From: Azohydromonas australica DSM 1124 | GTDB lineage: Bacteria > Pseudomonadota > Gammaproteobacteria > Burkholderiales > Burkholderiaceae_C | NCBI RefSeq assembly: GCF_000430725.1 | Contig: NZ_AUMO01000079.1 | Span: forward strand, 1-41,113 | Direction of reading: 5' to 3' | DNA length: 41,113 nucleotides | In this document: one piece after another, positions 1 to 9,290 of the stretch | Layout of the letters: the number at the start of each line of letters is the position of its first letter | How positions within the stretch are numbered: the first letter of the stretch is position 1 | Notes under the pieces: generated by a model | The model's database searches: none | What the model was told of the DNA's origin: nothing | The model's input: only the letters and a program-made list of their open reading frames with translations | Program-made: the position numbers and the translations under genes

Positions 1-95
<95 letters not shown>

Positions 96-389
96 CGCGA
101 CTGATAACAAACTCGAACTGAGGTTGCCACCAACCCGGAATACATGCTTGGGTGGCAGCCAAGTGGTGGGCAAGCGGCCCTTCATGTCGGCAATCAGCGT
201 ACGGGAAGCACTGCAGGACGCGACGGTGGCAACACACGGTGCGCGGCGAGGTGCACATGGTTGCAAAAGCTACTAAATACGTGCTGGTCATCCAGGGCGT
301 ACGTCGTGCTCATGCCATGCAGCTGAATGTGGGCTGGAGGGCAACAGCCTCTATCAAAGCCAAGGAATCAGAGACCAGGAGTCCACCAG
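96..389. other. leader of the ABC operon, no gene seen
   Basis: Short frames exist on both strands, but none resembles a known protein or has a good ribosome site. fghA, expected after frmA, is absent here. The stretch must contain the promoter of the transporter operon. I see no clear operator, and the LysR palindrome found elsewhere in the window is not present. Confidence 0.5.
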
Positions 390-1973
390 ATGAGCATTCC
401 TAGATTGCAGTTGGCGCACATTACAAAGCGCTATCCGTCGGTTGTTGCCAACAGCGATGTATCGCTGACCGTCCAGCCCGGAGAGATTCATGCCGTGCTT
501 GGTGAGAATGGAGCCGGCAAGTCGACGCTGATGAAAATCATCTACGGCTCGGTCAAGCCCGACCAAGGTACCGTGATGTTCGATGGGACACCGGTACATA
601 TTGCCAATCCGAAGGAGGCACGTGCGCTGGGGATCAGCATGGTCTTCCAGCACTTCAGTCTGTTTGACACTCTGACCGTTGCCGAGAACGTCTGGTTGGG
701 CCTTGGCAATCACCTGACACTCAGCGAAGTCGCCGGCGGCATTGAGGCCAAGGCCGCGGAATATGGGCTAGACATTGATCCATCCCGCCCAGTGCACACC
801 TTGTCCGTGGGCGAAATGCAGCGGGTGGAGATTATTCGGGCGCTGCTTGGGAGTCCGAAGCTACTGATCCTGGACGAACCCACTTCGGTGTTGACGCCGC
901 AGGCGGTTGAGAGGCTATTCGTCGTACTGCGAAAGCTCGCTGCAGAAGGGTGCAGCATCCTGTATATCAGTCACAAGTTGCACGAGATCCGCGAACTCTG
1001 CACTGCATGCACCGTATTGCGCAACGGCAAGGTCACCGGGGCTTGCAACCCGAGCATGGAGAGCAATGCGTCGCTGTCTCGGATGATGATCGGTTCCGAG
1101 CCACCGGCGCTCGAACATCATGCCCGTCAACCAGGCGCCGTGGTGTTGAATGTTCAAGGACTGTCCCTGCCGCGCGAAGACCTGTTTGGGGTCAACTTGC
1201 ACAACATTGCGCTCGATGTCCGAGCGGGTGAAGTGGTTGGCATTGCGGGCGTTTCTGGCAATGGGCAGCGAGAGTTCCTATACGCTTTGTCGGGCGAAGA
1301 CCGCCGGTCAGATCCCGATGCGATCCGCTTGAGTGGCAAGTCCGTGGGCCGATTGGGGCCGGTGCAAAGACGCCGCCTCGGCCTGCACTTCGTCCCCGAA
1401 GAACGCCTCGGACGCGGGGCTGTGCCTACTCTCAGTTTGGCACAGAACCTCCTGTTGACCCGCACCGACGCGCTACGCACTGGCGGTTGGATCGATGTGA
1501 AAGCAATGCACCGCCAGGCGGCCGACATCATCTCCCGTTTCAACGTGAAGGCGGGTGGGCCGACGTCTCAAGCCAAGTCGCTGTCCGGTGGCAATCTGCA
1601 GAAATTCATCGTAGGCCGGGAAATCGACGCCAAGCCGAAATTGCTCATTATTTCGCAGCCCACCTGGGGGGTGGACGTGGGGGCGGCAGCCCAGATTCGC
1701 GGAGAAATCCTGGCGCGGCGCGACGAGGGTTGCGCGGTGCTTGTGGTTAGCGAGGAACTGGACGAGTTGTTCGAAATCTGCGACAGGCTTCACGTGATCG
1801 CCAAGGGGCAACTCTCCCCATCGATCGATCGCGCGCAAGCAACCATTACACAGATTGGGGAATGGATGAGTGGTTTGTGGACGGGGCAGGGGGGGCACGC
1901 GGCCACTGTCGACGCATCGGTGGCACCGGACGTGAGCAACGCACAGCAGGGAGTACGTTATGTTCAAGCTTGA
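390..1973 (+). CDS. ABC transporter ATPase of the nucleoside/BMP type (two ABC domains)
   Basis: Probable ATPase of an inner-membrane importer for purines or methylxanthines. At 527 aa it has the length of tandem-domain ATPases of the YufO/NupA and sugar (RbsA) group. Domain 1 has Walker A GENGAGKS near residue 38, signature LSVGEMQR near 138 and Walker B LLILDEPTS near 158. Domain 2 has a degenerate P-loop (GVSGNGQRE, near 288), signature LSGGNLQKFIVGRE near 398, and LLIISQPTWGVDVGA, where SQ replaces the usual DE. That second-site degeneration is typical of the subfamily. I chose ATG 390 over an upstream in-frame ATG at 327 because AGGAG sits just before it and the family starts there. The stop overlaps the next gene by 14 bp. 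The substrate is inferred from the methylxanthine genes nearby. Confidence 0.9.
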   Translation: MSIPRLQLAHITKRYPSVVANSDVSLTVQPGEIHAVLGENGAGKSTLMKIIYGSVKPDQGTVMFDGTPVHIANPKEARALGISMVFQHFSLFDTLTVAENVWLGLGNHLTLSEVAGGIEAKAAEYGLDIDPSRPVHTLSVGEMQRVEIIRALLGSPKLLILDEPTSVLTPQAVERLFVVLRKLAAEGCSILYISHKLHEIRELCTACTVLRNGKVTGACNPSMESNASLSRMMIGSEPPALEHHARQPGAVVLNVQGLSLPREDLFGVNLHNIALDVRAGEVVGIAGVSGNGQREFLYALSGEDRRSDPDAIRLSGKSVGRLGPVQRRRLGLHFVPEERLGRGAVPTLSLAQNLLLTRTDALRTGGWIDVKAMHRQAADIISRFNVKAGGPTSQAKSLSGGNLQKFIVGREIDAKPKLLIISQPTWGVDVGAAAQIRGEILARRDEGCAVLVVSEELDELFEICDRLHVIAKGQLSPSIDRAQATITQIGEWMSGLWTGQGGHAATVDASVAPDVSNAQQGVRYVQA

Positions 1974-3039
1974 GGTTCGGCCCGCACAATCACGATTTTG
2001 GGGCTTTGGCTCGCCGATTCTTGCGGCGGTTTTCACTGCTCTTCTGGGCATGTTGCTGTTCAAGGCGCTTGGCAAGGACCCCTTGAGCGGCCTGCGGGTG
2101 TTTTTCTGGGAACCGCTGTCCTCGGCATACAGCCTGGGTGAACTCATGGTGAAGGCGACCCCTTTGCTATTGATTGCTCTGGGACTGGCTGTCTGCTACC
2201 GCTCGAACGTTTGGAATATTGGCGCCGAAGGCCAGTACATCATTGGGGCGGTTGCCGCCACCGGTGTAGCGCTCATGGCCGGTAATGACACCGGCCGGTG
2301 GATCGTAATTCCCGTGTTGCTTGCGGGGGTGCTGGGAGGCATGGTTTGGGCAGCGCTGGCTGCACTGCTTCGGGACAAGTTCAATGCAAGCGAGATCCTG
2401 GTTACGCTGATGCTGGTCTATGTGGCCACGATGGTCATGAACTACTTGGTGTTTGGCCCCTGGAAGGACCCAGCGGGCTACAACTTCCCGCAGACAGAGA
2501 TGTTTGCCGCTGCGACTCAAATTCCGAGGCTCATGGACGGGTCGCGCCTCAATATTGGTTTGTTGATTACCCTTCTGAGTGCAGTTGGTTTGTGGGTATT
2601 CTTGTTCCGCACTCGCCTGGGGTTTGCACAGCAGGTGGGAGGAATGGCCCCGGCAGCGGCACGGTATGCAGGATTTTCCTCTCGCAAGGCACTGTGGCTT
2701 GCCTTGTTGATTTCTGGGGGTGCAGCAGGCCTTGCGGGAGCACTGGAAGTGGCTGGCCCTCTCGGGCAACTCACGCCACACTTGCCGGCGGGCTACGGCT
2801 TTGCCGCGATCATCGTTGCCTTTGTTGGGCGACTGCATCCGGCAGGCATGGTGCTTTCCTCGATCCTGATGGGCATGTTCTATATCGGCGGCGAACTTGC
2901 CCAGTCTCGTTTGGGGCTGCCCAAATCATTGGGCGGCGTATTTCAAGGCTTGTTGCTGTTCAGTCTTCTTGCCTGTGACACGTTGATCGTCTATCGAGTC
3001 CGGTTCATGCCGGGTTCTCCTGTTCTGAAGGAAGCATGA
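1960..3039 (+). CDS. ABC transporter permease, nucleoside/BMP type (subunit 1)
   Basis: A 359-residue integral membrane protein with about nine or ten hydrophobic segments, of the BPD_transp_2 family (YufP/NupB-like). The motif around YRSNVWNIGAEGQ in the first third is the hallmark of nucleoside-type permeases. It overlaps the ATPase gene by 14 bp and the next permease gene by 4 bp (ATGA), so the three are translated together. It would form the heterodimeric pore with the product of 3036-3959. No binding-protein gene lies next to it. The BMP-family gene at 15838 is the best candidate partner. The substrate is inferred from context. Confidence 0.9.
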   Translation: MFKLEVRPAQSRFWGFGSPILAAVFTALLGMLLFKALGKDPLSGLRVFFWEPLSSAYSLGELMVKATPLLLIALGLAVCYRSNVWNIGAEGQYIIGAVAATGVALMAGNDTGRWIVIPVLLAGVLGGMVWAALAALLRDKFNASEILVTLMLVYVATMVMNYLVFGPWKDPAGYNFPQTEMFAAATQIPRLMDGSRLNIGLLITLLSAVGLWVFLFRTRLGFAQQVGGMAPAAARYAGFSSRKALWLALLISGGAAGLAGALEVAGPLGQLTPHLPAGYGFAAIIVAFVGRLHPAGMVLSSILMGMFYIGGELAQSRLGLPKSLGGVFQGLLLFSLLACDTLIVYRVRFMPGSPVLKEA

Positions 3040-3959
3040 TGGAACAGTACGCACTGCTTTTCGCCGCCTCGCTCAATGCCGGTACGGTCCTAGCCATCGC
3101 GGCGCTTGGCTTGCTCATCAATGAGAAAGCTGGCGTTGTAAATCTCGGAGCGGAGGGCATGATGCTGTGCTCCGCAATTGCTGGATTTGCCGCAGTTGTC
3201 CACACTGGAAACGATTGGCTGGGCTTTCTGGCCGGTATTGGGGTAGGGGCACTGACCGCCGCCATCTTGGGTGTGTTGGTGATCTGGCTCAATACGAACC
3301 AGTATGCTACGGGCCTTGCCCTTTCGCTGTTTGGTGCAGGTTTCTCAGCGTTCGCTGGCATCAGCTATACGCAGGCGAAGCTGCCTGAACGGGGCCACTT
3401 TGCGTTTCCCGTGCTTAGCGACATTCCATTCATTGGAAGCGCCTTGTTCCGTCAGCATCCGATGGTCTACTTCGCCATCGGCCTTGTGATCTTTTTGATG
3501 TGGTTCCTCTACCGGTCCAGATCAGGCATGGTCTTGCGGTCGGTCGGAGAGTCGCCTGAATCTGCTCATGCACTTGGCTACAACGTCCGAAGGATTCGCA
3601 TGGCAGCAGTAGTGGCTGGGGGTGCCCTGTGCGGTTTGGCAGGTGCCTATATCGCTGTCATTTACACGCCGCTCTGGGTCGAGGGCATGGTGGCGGGTAA
3701 AGGCTGGATTGCTTTGGCTCTGACTACGTTTGGAACTTGGCGTCCGATTCGCATTCTGATGGGCGCCTATTTGTTCGGAGGCGTCACGATGCTGCAATTC
3801 CATTTGCAGGGCGCCGGTGTTCAAGTTCCAAGTGAATTCTTGAACATGCTTCCTTACGTCGCCACGATCGTCGTCTTGGCCATGATCTCGCGCAACCCTG
3901 CTTGGATTCGCATCAACATGCCCGCTTCTCTGGGCAAGCCGTTTCACCCTGGGGCGTGA
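3036..3959 (+). CDS. ABC transporter permease, nucleoside/BMP type (subunit 2)
   Basis: A 307-residue membrane protein of the YufQ/NupC-like permease family. It has the family motif LLINEKAGVVNLGAEGMM near residues 25-43 and about eight hydrophobic segments. The reading frame opens with ATGATG. The first ATG overlaps the stop of the previous permease gene, while starting at the second (3039) would shorten the protein by one residue. It is the last gene of the ATPase-permease-permease operon. A hairpin with a T-rich tail follows 32 bp after the stop, between it and the convergent LysR gene. Confidence 0.9.
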   Translation: MMEQYALLFAASLNAGTVLAIAALGLLINEKAGVVNLGAEGMMLCSAIAGFAAVVHTGNDWLGFLAGIGVGALTAAILGVLVIWLNTNQYATGLALSLFGAGFSAFAGISYTQAKLPERGHFAFPVLSDIPFIGSALFRQHPMVYFAIGLVIFLMWFLYRSRSGMVLRSVGESPESAHALGYNVRRIRMAAVVAGGALCGLAGAYIAVIYTPLWVEGMVAGKGWIALALTTFGTWRPIRILMGAYLFGGVTMLQFHLQGAGVQVPSEFLNMLPYVATIVVLAMISRNPAWIRINMPASLGKPFHPGA

Positions 3960-3990
3960 AAAGCCCTGGAAATTAAGCTTTGCAGGAAGC

Positions 3991-4019
3991 CGATGCGCTG
4001 GACAGCGCATCGCGCTTTT
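3991..4019. terminator. hairpin terminator between convergent genes
   Basis: CGATGCGCT pairs perfectly with the inverted copy at 4004-4012 around a 4-nt loop, and a CGCTTTT tail follows. It lies between the end of the ABC operon and the end of the convergent LysR gene. The T run is short, so termination is likely but not certain. Confidence 0.65.
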
Positions 4020-4052
4020 CTTGCAAGGCAGCCGCTGGCCGTGTCACGATGG

Positions 4053-5006
4053 TCACGGCTTTCGAAGGACGGCAGTTGAAGACGCAACGTAAGTATTGAA
4101 GGAGTCGATTTCCGTGATGCTCTTGCTGATGAGGTCGATGTAGGTGCGAAGCTTCTTCCCCATGTAGCGTTGCCGCTGGTAGGCGCAATAGACCCGACGC
4201 CGTTCAGGTTTCCACCCTGGCAAGACAGGCACAAGAGAGCCGTGCTTGACCTCAGGATGCGCAAAAAAATCGGGCAAGAGCGCGATTCCAAGACCATCGA
4301 TACAAAACGTCTTCATCACCCAGTAGTCGTTAGTGTGAAGGGCAGGACGGGCCGAGTAAGCATGAGACTCATCGCCGCAATGGAGAACCGTGGTCCCAGG
4401 TGCCGGATTCTCGCGTATCCTGATTGACGCATGTTCCGCCAAGTCCGTCGGCGAGGCCGGCATACCATGTCGCTGTACGTAGGCTGGACTTGCATAAAGA
4501 CCATAGCCCAGCCTGCCCACCAACTTTCCCACCACATTTGGTAAGTCTGGGGCTTCTGCACATACATAACAGTCCGCTTCTTCCACGCTGGGTGAATCCG
4601 CACGTCCGCCCACGTGAAGCTCGCATTCGATATTCGGGAACAGCTCTAAAAAAATTCGTGTGACGTGAGAAACAAAAGTGGTGGTGAACTGGTTGTCCGA
4701 AAGAATGCATAACCGTCCTCTGCCACCTGTGTTCATCTCCTGAAGTTCAGTGCTTGCGGCCTCTATTCGGGCCGTGATCTCGGTAAGCAAGGCTTCGCAG
4801 TGGCTATAAAAAGCTCGCCCCGCTTCAGTCGGAATCACTCTGCGCGATGACCGTACGAGTAGCTGAACGCCAAGCTGCTCTTCGAGCCGTTGAAGTTGGC
4901 GGCTTAGGGTCGCCTTGGATATATCGAATTGAGATTCGGCCTTCGATAGGCTGCCCGATCGCACTATCACTGCGAACGCTTCTACGAGTTTTATGTCAAT
5001 GTGCAT
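4053..5006 (-). CDS. LysR-family transcriptional regulator (paralogue 1)
   Basis: A 317-residue LysR-type regulator. The N-terminal winged helix-turn-helix is plain (LVEAFAVIVRSGSLSKAES ... SKATLSRQLQRLEEQLGVQLL, about residues 8-58). A periplasmic-binding-like effector domain follows, including the unusual motif DCYVCAEAPD near residue 147. Two other genes in the window (8248-9186 minus, 39286-40239 plus) are close paralogues throughout, including that motif and a shared NDYWVMKT block. It converges on the ABC transporter operon. An inverted repeat GTTTCA-N4-TGAAAC lies 20 bp before its start and recurs at the other two LysR genes, which suggests auto- or cross-regulation. A role in methylxanthine regulation is inferred from position. 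Confidence 0.92.
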   Translation of the reverse strand: MHIDIKLVEAFAVIVRSGSLSKAESQFDISKATLSRQLQRLEEQLGVQLLVRSSRRVIPTEAGRAFYSHCEALLTEITARIEAASTELQEMNTGGRGRLCILSDNQFTTTFVSHVTRIFLELFPNIECELHVGGRADSPSVEEADCYVCAEAPDLPNVVGKLVGRLGYGLYASPAYVQRHGMPASPTDLAEHASIRIRENPAPGTTVLHCGDESHAYSARPALHTNDYWVMKTFCIDGLGIALLPDFFAHPEVKHGSLVPVLPGWKPERRRVYCAYQRQRYMGKKLRTYIDLISKSITEIDSFNTYVASSTAVLRKP

Positions 5007-5025
5007 GAACTACCTCTAATCCATT

Positions 5026-5049
5026 GTTTCACACTTGAAACGCTTCGTC
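5026..5049. promoter_or_regulatory. candidate LysR operator (site 1)
   Basis: A perfect palindrome GTTTCA-CACT-TGAAAC is followed by GCTTCGTC. It contains a T-N11-A LysR box. The same palindrome plus GC-N2-CGTC extension occurs 20-25 bp before the start codons of the other two LysR paralogues (9211-9234 and 39241-39264), always with the extension pointing away from the gene. Confidence 0.65.
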
Positions 5050-5348
5050 CATAGCAAAATCCTTATTTTGGGGTAAACCATGATGGAGAATTGAAGATTG
5101 ATCGAAAATTTAGGCGTTTCCATCCATCTTTTGGCCTTCGCTCGAAACATTCAAATCATGCTTATGAGGACGCCGGCAAATTGTTTGCCTGCGGCGCGGT
5201 AGCGCACGGTGCTTTTCTACGATCCAGTATTTGCGCCAGAGCGCGGGTCTTTTAGTCGAACCACAGTATTGACTGCTGCTTTAAAAGCAGCTTCTGCAAG
5301 CCGGTTCTGACGCTGGCATGAGGCCTGACGGTGCCCGCCTCCATTCTT
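5050..5348. other. gene-free stretch upstream of LysR 1
   Basis: No credible reading frame. It holds the distal promoter region of the LysR gene and a short palindrome at 5275-5291 (GCTGCTTT-A-AAAGCAGC) with no T tract. The sequence then passes into degenerate transposase material. Confidence 0.45.
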
Positions 5349-5875
5349 TCAGGCCTGTCGGCGGCCCACCGTCTGCCATGCCGACAGTAGGACGGGGAAG
5401 CCACATGCAGACGTTCCTTTGCCGTCGGCCCGCCACCGATTGGCTTGCAGCCGCACCTGACGCTTGACGTTGTCAGCCGCGTACTTGAGCGCGTTGGTCA
5501 CCTCGTTGCGTACCATCGTGACCGTGCGCACGAGTTTGCCGCCCACGTGGTGAAACTGCGCGAAGACGTGCTCGTCACGTCACGGGAGCGCTGAAGTAAC
5601 CTTCCCGCGGGCCTTGCTAAGCTCCCGCCCCGGGCTGGCCTTGCACGCGCAATGCCATCCGTCCAACCATGCTTGGCTAGTATCTGCGGGTTGGGCTGCT
5701 GGTCGTAGCCACTGTCGGCGTACAGCCGTGCTGCCGCGCGTCAATCTGGATGAGGTCTCTCATCCTGATCGCCGCGCCATAGCCGTGCAGCGGTATTACC
5801 CTGGTCCAAGACCTTGGGAAGAGTCTTTCCGTCATCCACGTTCGCTGGCGTGACCACCCAGCACCGGATGTTAGC
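5349..5875 (-). pseudogene. C-terminal remnant of an IS5-family transposase
   Basis: Read on the minus strand in shifting frames, this stretch gives pieces of an IS5-group transposase C-terminus. In order they are VTPANVDDGKTLPKVLD, YADSGYD, then EHVFAQFHHVGGKLVRTV followed by ALKYAADNVKRQ, which corresponds to the conserved end of the DDE domain. Stops and frameshifts interrupt it and the N-terminal part is missing. It abuts one end of the inverted-repeat element at 5876, just as the second IS5 remnant in the window abuts the element copy at 36259-37030. Assignment to the IS5 family is by motif recognition; I cannot name the element. Confidence 0.6.
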
Positions 5876-6005
5876 GGCGGTTTACAAACGCGGTTCTTGG
5901 CGGTGACGACGCGGTTTTCTGCGGCCGTGGAGGCATGCTGGCGCATGACGCTGCGCGCTGGCGCACTGTCGGAGAGCTGTAGCTGCCACCGTCCGCCAGC
6001 TTGGA

Positions 6006-6463
6006 TCACGGAATGCCGTCCCGGCCCCATGCGCGGCGAAGGAAGCTACGGCGTACGTAGGGCGTGAGCGGCCGCCGACAGCAGCTGCAATGCCATTGCA
6101 GGCGCCTTGGTGGCGCTTCAGGAGCCACGACCGTGGCAGTGGACGCTGGTCCGTCGAGCTGGCCCGCCGAGCAACTTTGGTGCGTCACGGTGCCGGTGGC
6201 CTCGCTCTGGCCAGCTCCGATGAAGGGCAACACCGCGCCCTGACGCGCGCGCCAACGCCGCGAGCGCTCGGCATGGAGCTGGCGTCCGCGCACGCTGCGC
6301 TGATAGCGCTGGGCCGCCTCACAGCCGCGCTCGCGTCCAGTCTGGCCGGAGCACTCATGACCGCAATACTGCCGTGCAGCGGTCGCACTGCCTGCACACC
6401 AGGACCTGCGCGCGGCACTGGGCACTGCAGGAAAAGACGGGCAGATCCGTTCGCGGGCGGCAT
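6006..6463 (-). pseudogene. frameshifted Cys-rich element protein (copy 1)
   Basis: This matches the intact protein encoded at 36445-36894 but has at least one frameshift. The N-terminal part (MPPANGSARLFLQC) is read in one frame, the part from RQYCGHECSG through RRWRARQG to LTPYVRR in another. The first CxxC pair is damaged, while the YCGHEC motif and the C-terminal CSCCRRPL motif survive. It is an inactive relic inside element copy 1. Function unknown. Confidence 0.65.
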
Positions 6464-6585
6464 GGCAGCACGGGCTGGTAATCACGCGGGCACAACGGGC
6501 CTCAGGTAGCGCGCGCTGTTAACGCCCAAGTAACTGCACGGACCACAGGTCGAGCGTCCCGTTCCGCCACCGTTGCCGCCCTGCA

Positions 6586-6872
6586 GTTATCCCCCCGAGA
6601 CCGGCATACATAGTTGGTCTGGGAGCGAGCCTCCTGGCCCTTCTGTGGCGATGTTGCCGTGCCGTTCAGCCTCCGGGCAAGTCGAAGCCATACCCTGGCC
6701 GGATGTGCAATGTGCCGTTGGTTTTGCAAGCCGCCCACGAGCGCGTCGCGCTTGTAGGCGGACTATGCGGTCCGATGTATGGCTTCGTCCTCAATCAGTG
6801 TCGTCCAAGTCGTTGTAGGGCGTCTCGGAAATGGCGGTCACTCACCAACTATGCATACATTGGGTACAAGTC
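6586..6872. mobile_element. small insertion inside element copy 1 (MITE-like)
   Basis: Copies 2 and 3 have an uninterrupted palindrome centred on CTGCAG. In copy 1 the two halves are separated by 287 bp, with CTGCA on both sides (6581-6585 and 6873-6877), as expected for a 5-bp target duplication. Near its ends are a 14-nt motif at 6605-6618 and its inverted copy at 6844-6857, with one mismatch. It contains no credible ORF. The repeats are not quite terminal, so the exact boundaries are uncertain. Confidence 0.5.
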
Positions 6873-7029
6873 CTGCACGGCGGCAACGGTGGCGGGCTCC
6901 TTCAAACTCGCCACCTGAAAAGCGCGCCCGTCACCACCGGAATTGCGCGCTTTCTGACCGCCGCCTACACCTACTGCCTACAACGGCGAGCGGGTTTGGC
7001 CGCGTCATGCAGACAGCTTTGATGGGAGA

Positions 7030-7951
7030 TCTGTACGCGGAGAGCCGCTTAACTGGGCCCGCTTCTGTGAGGTCCCGCGGTCCTGGCGACCACGACGAAT
7101 CTTTGAGGCGTCGCGGCAGCAGCTGCCCCTGGCCCTGGCGTGCGAACTGGCTGCAGGGACGCCGCAGGACACCGACGCTGGACGAATTGTGCGGGCGTGC
7201 GGTGCAGCAAGGTGTGGTGAAGCACATCAGCCGCAGTTACCTGCAGCGCAGCTTGTATGCCGGCGATATCCGACTACACCGGGTGCAGCAGGGGCTGCAC
7301 AGTCCTGACCCGAAGTTTCGCGACAAGGTCATTCCATCTGTGAACTCTACTGCCAAGCGCCCAAGGACTCGGTGGTGCGGAGCTTTGACGAGAAAACCGG
7401 CATCCAGGCCATCAAGCGCAAGCGTGCCGACCGCGCGCTACAGCCCGATCGTGTACGCCGCCGGGAGTTCAAGTATGTTCGCCACCGCAAGCAGGCTTCG
7501 GTCGCCGAGCTCTGGCCGGCTGCTCGGTCGCTGCAGCGATCGACGAACACAGGCCGACTTGGTCGCGTTCACGGAAGAGGTGGCGCGCGCGTACGCATCC
7601 GTCGGGCACCGTTCATGTCGTCTGGGACAACCTGAGCACGCACCGCGCGAAGGCAGTATGGGCCGACTTCAACGCCCGGTAAGGCGGACGATTCGTCTTT
7701 CACTTCAGGCCGCTGCATGCCAGTTGGGTCAACCAGATCGAGTCGCTGTTTGGCAGCTACGTGTGCCGCGTGCTGTGCCATCTCAGTCACGCCACCGATC
7801 ATTTGCGCCAATGCACCGAGACCTTCATTGCACGGGGCAACGTCTCACCGAAACCGTTCGAATGGACATTTGCCGGCTCGAACTGAAGACTGGCGAATCC
7901 AGCAAATTCTCCCGCTATGTCCGTACCCCCGCTCCAAGGCGCCGCCGCTGA
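7030..7951 (+). pseudogene. IS630-family transposase, decayed
   Basis: Successive fragments of an IS630-type transposase appear in order across three frames. They include TLDELCGRAVQQGVV, ISRSYLQRSLYAGDIR, HSPDPKFRDKV, then SVVRSFDEKTGIQAIKRKRA, RTQADLVAFTEEVARAY, VHVVWDNLSTHRAKAVWADF, LHASWVNQIESLFGSY and KPFEWTFAGSELKTGES. The DDE residues can be guessed (D of DEKTG, D of WDNL, E of NQIES), but frameshifts after about 7330, 7600 and 7680 destroy the gene. It is a non-functional IS remnant between element copy 1 and the second LysR gene. Confidence 0.8.
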
Positions 7952-8235
7952 GCTGCAGCGCCACCTTGCCGATCTCAACGGCCACACTGCCGCTCACGTG
8001 CGTCCCTACGGCAAGCATCTGCTGATCCGGATGCACGGTGACAACACCGTCGAAACCGTGGCGCGCTTGACCGAGGCTGCCCCCCAAGTACACGGCGGCG
8101 CTTCACAGTCACGCCGGTTGCTGGGAGCCATTGTCGGCTCCAGCAGCCGATATGAGGTCAACTGTCGAAATCGTTACCACCCTGCTTGCGCCACACCTGA
8201 AACCTTTGCGTAATGCCCTTTCGGGGATGTTGTAG
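7917..8235 (+). pseudogene. small ORF accompanying the IS630 relic (one frameshift)
   Basis: The first 60 residues (ELQRHLADLNGHTAAHVRPYGKHLLIRMHGD) are read in one frame. After a run of six C at about 8081-8086 the sense continues in another frame as KYTAALHSHAGCWEPL and VTTLLAPHLKPLR. Joined, it is a protein of about 105 residues of a kind I recall downstream of IS630-like transposases. Its function is not known to me. It overlaps the end of the IS630 relic and ends 13 bp before the convergent LysR gene's stop. Confidence 0.5.
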
Positions 8236-8247
8236 TAGATGAAGAAA

Positions 8248-9186
8248 CTATGGTCGCTGAATCGATGACGAAGAAACGTAGTTGTTGAATGTATCGATGT
8301 CTTCGATGCTTTTTGCAACCAGATCAATGAACGCACGAATTTTGGTGCTCATGAATTTCTGTCGCTGGTATGCACAAAACACTCTGCGCCTATCCGGCTT
8401 CCATTGCGGAAGCACAGGAACCAAGCTGCCTACCCTGACTTCAGGGCGAACAAAGAAGTCTGGAAGCATGGCAATGCCCATGCCGTCGAGGCAGAGCGTT
8501 TTCATGACCCAATAGTCATTCGTATGAATGCTGGAGCGTGTGCTGTATGGGTGCGAGGATCGATCCGAATACAGAATGTGCGACGCCAGTTGGGTGTCCC
8601 GTAGCTTGATGGAGGCATGATCTGCAAGATCTTTGGGGACGTTTGGTGTTCCCTCCTTGCAAATGTATTGAGGGCTCGCGTAGAGCCCGTAGCTTAGCCG
8701 TCCGACCAACTTGCCGACAAGATTGGGCCGGTCAGGTGCCTCCGCGCAGACATAGCAGTCGACTTCCTCCACATCTGGCGAATCCTCACGGCCTCCGACG
8801 TGAAGCTCACATTCGACGTTCGGATACCTATCCAGGAATACCCGCATCACGTGAGAGACAAATGTCGTCGTGAACTGGTTATCAGCAAGGACGCACAGTT
8901 GCCCACGGCTACCGCTGTTCATTTCAAGAACTTCCTTGCTTGCCGCCTGCAGCCTGGCATTGACAGCTGAGAGCAAGGCATCGCAATGTGCATGAAAAGC
9001 CAGACCGGCTTCTGTGGGTACTACTTTACGTGACGTGCGCACGAGAAGTTGGACTCCAAGTTGCGCTTCCAACTGCTGTAGGTGGCGGCTCAGAGTTGCC
9101 TTTGATGTCCCTGAATGAGCCTCAGCCTTCGTAAGGCTTCCCATTCGCACGATCAGCGCAAAGGCCTCGACAAGCTTCATGTCCAT
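8248..9186 (-). CDS. LysR-family transcriptional regulator (paralogue 2)
   Basis: A 312-residue LysR regulator, divergent from the demethylase operon at 9362. The start is placed at ATG 9186 (MDMKLVEAFALIV), which matches the other two paralogues. The longer frame from 9258 would run through the shared operator. It has the HTH GSLTKAEA-SGTSKATLSRHLQQLE, effector-domain motifs DCYVCAEAPD and NDYWVMKTLCLDGMGIAMLPDFF. A palindrome (9211-9226) lies 25 bp before the start, in the shared intergenic region. It is the likeliest regulator of the divergent operon, by the usual LysR arrangement; the inducer is unknown. Confidence 0.93.
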   Translation of the reverse strand: MDMKLVEAFALIVRMGSLTKAEAHSGTSKATLSRHLQQLEAQLGVQLLVRTSRKVVPTEAGLAFHAHCDALLSAVNARLQAASKEVLEMNSGSRGQLCVLADNQFTTTFVSHVMRVFLDRYPNVECELHVGGREDSPDVEEVDCYVCAEAPDRPNLVGKLVGRLSYGLYASPQYICKEGTPNVPKDLADHASIKLRDTQLASHILYSDRSSHPYSTRSSIHTNDYWVMKTLCLDGMGIAMLPDFFVRPEVRVGSLVPVLPQWKPDRRRVFCAYQRQKFMSTKIRAFIDLVAKSIEDIDTFNNYVSSSSIQRP

Positions 9187-9210
9187 GTGCTCAGTTTGAG
9201 CACGAAACCC

Positions 9211-9234
9211 GTTCCAAGAATGAAACGCTCCGTC
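9211..9234. promoter_or_regulatory. candidate LysR operator (site 2), demethylase intergenic region
   Basis: GTTCCA-AGAA-TGAAAC then GCTCCGTC. Against site 1 the left arm has one change (T to C) and the CGTC extension is kept. It lies between the LysR gene and the divergent operon, about 127 bp before the operon's first ATG. Confidence 0.6.
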
Positions 9235-9290
9235 TAGCCGGTGGCCTTTCAATCGCATGTGGGCGTCGATATTCTGACCGCCAAGTCAAC

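Larger units (their letters stand above)
5876..6962 (-). mobile_element. inverted-repeat element, copy 1 (degenerate, with nested insertion)
   Basis: The ends are about 45-bp inverted repeats that start GGCGGT-T/C and match the ends of the copies at 32959-33753 and 36259-37030. Inside, on the minus strand, is a frameshifted version of the Cys-rich ORF found intact in the copy at 36259. This copy is about 300 bp longer than the others because a 287-bp insertion (6586-6872) splits its internal palindrome. It encodes no transposase, so it looks non-autonomous or passenger-like. Confidence 0.7.

Noticed and set aside
6779..7951. Plus-strand frame of 390 codons taken as one intact protein
   Set aside because: Only the part around 7080-7340 gives transposase sequence in this frame. 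Before it lies element DNA and after it the IS630 homology moves to other frames, so it is a chance fusion over a pseudogene.
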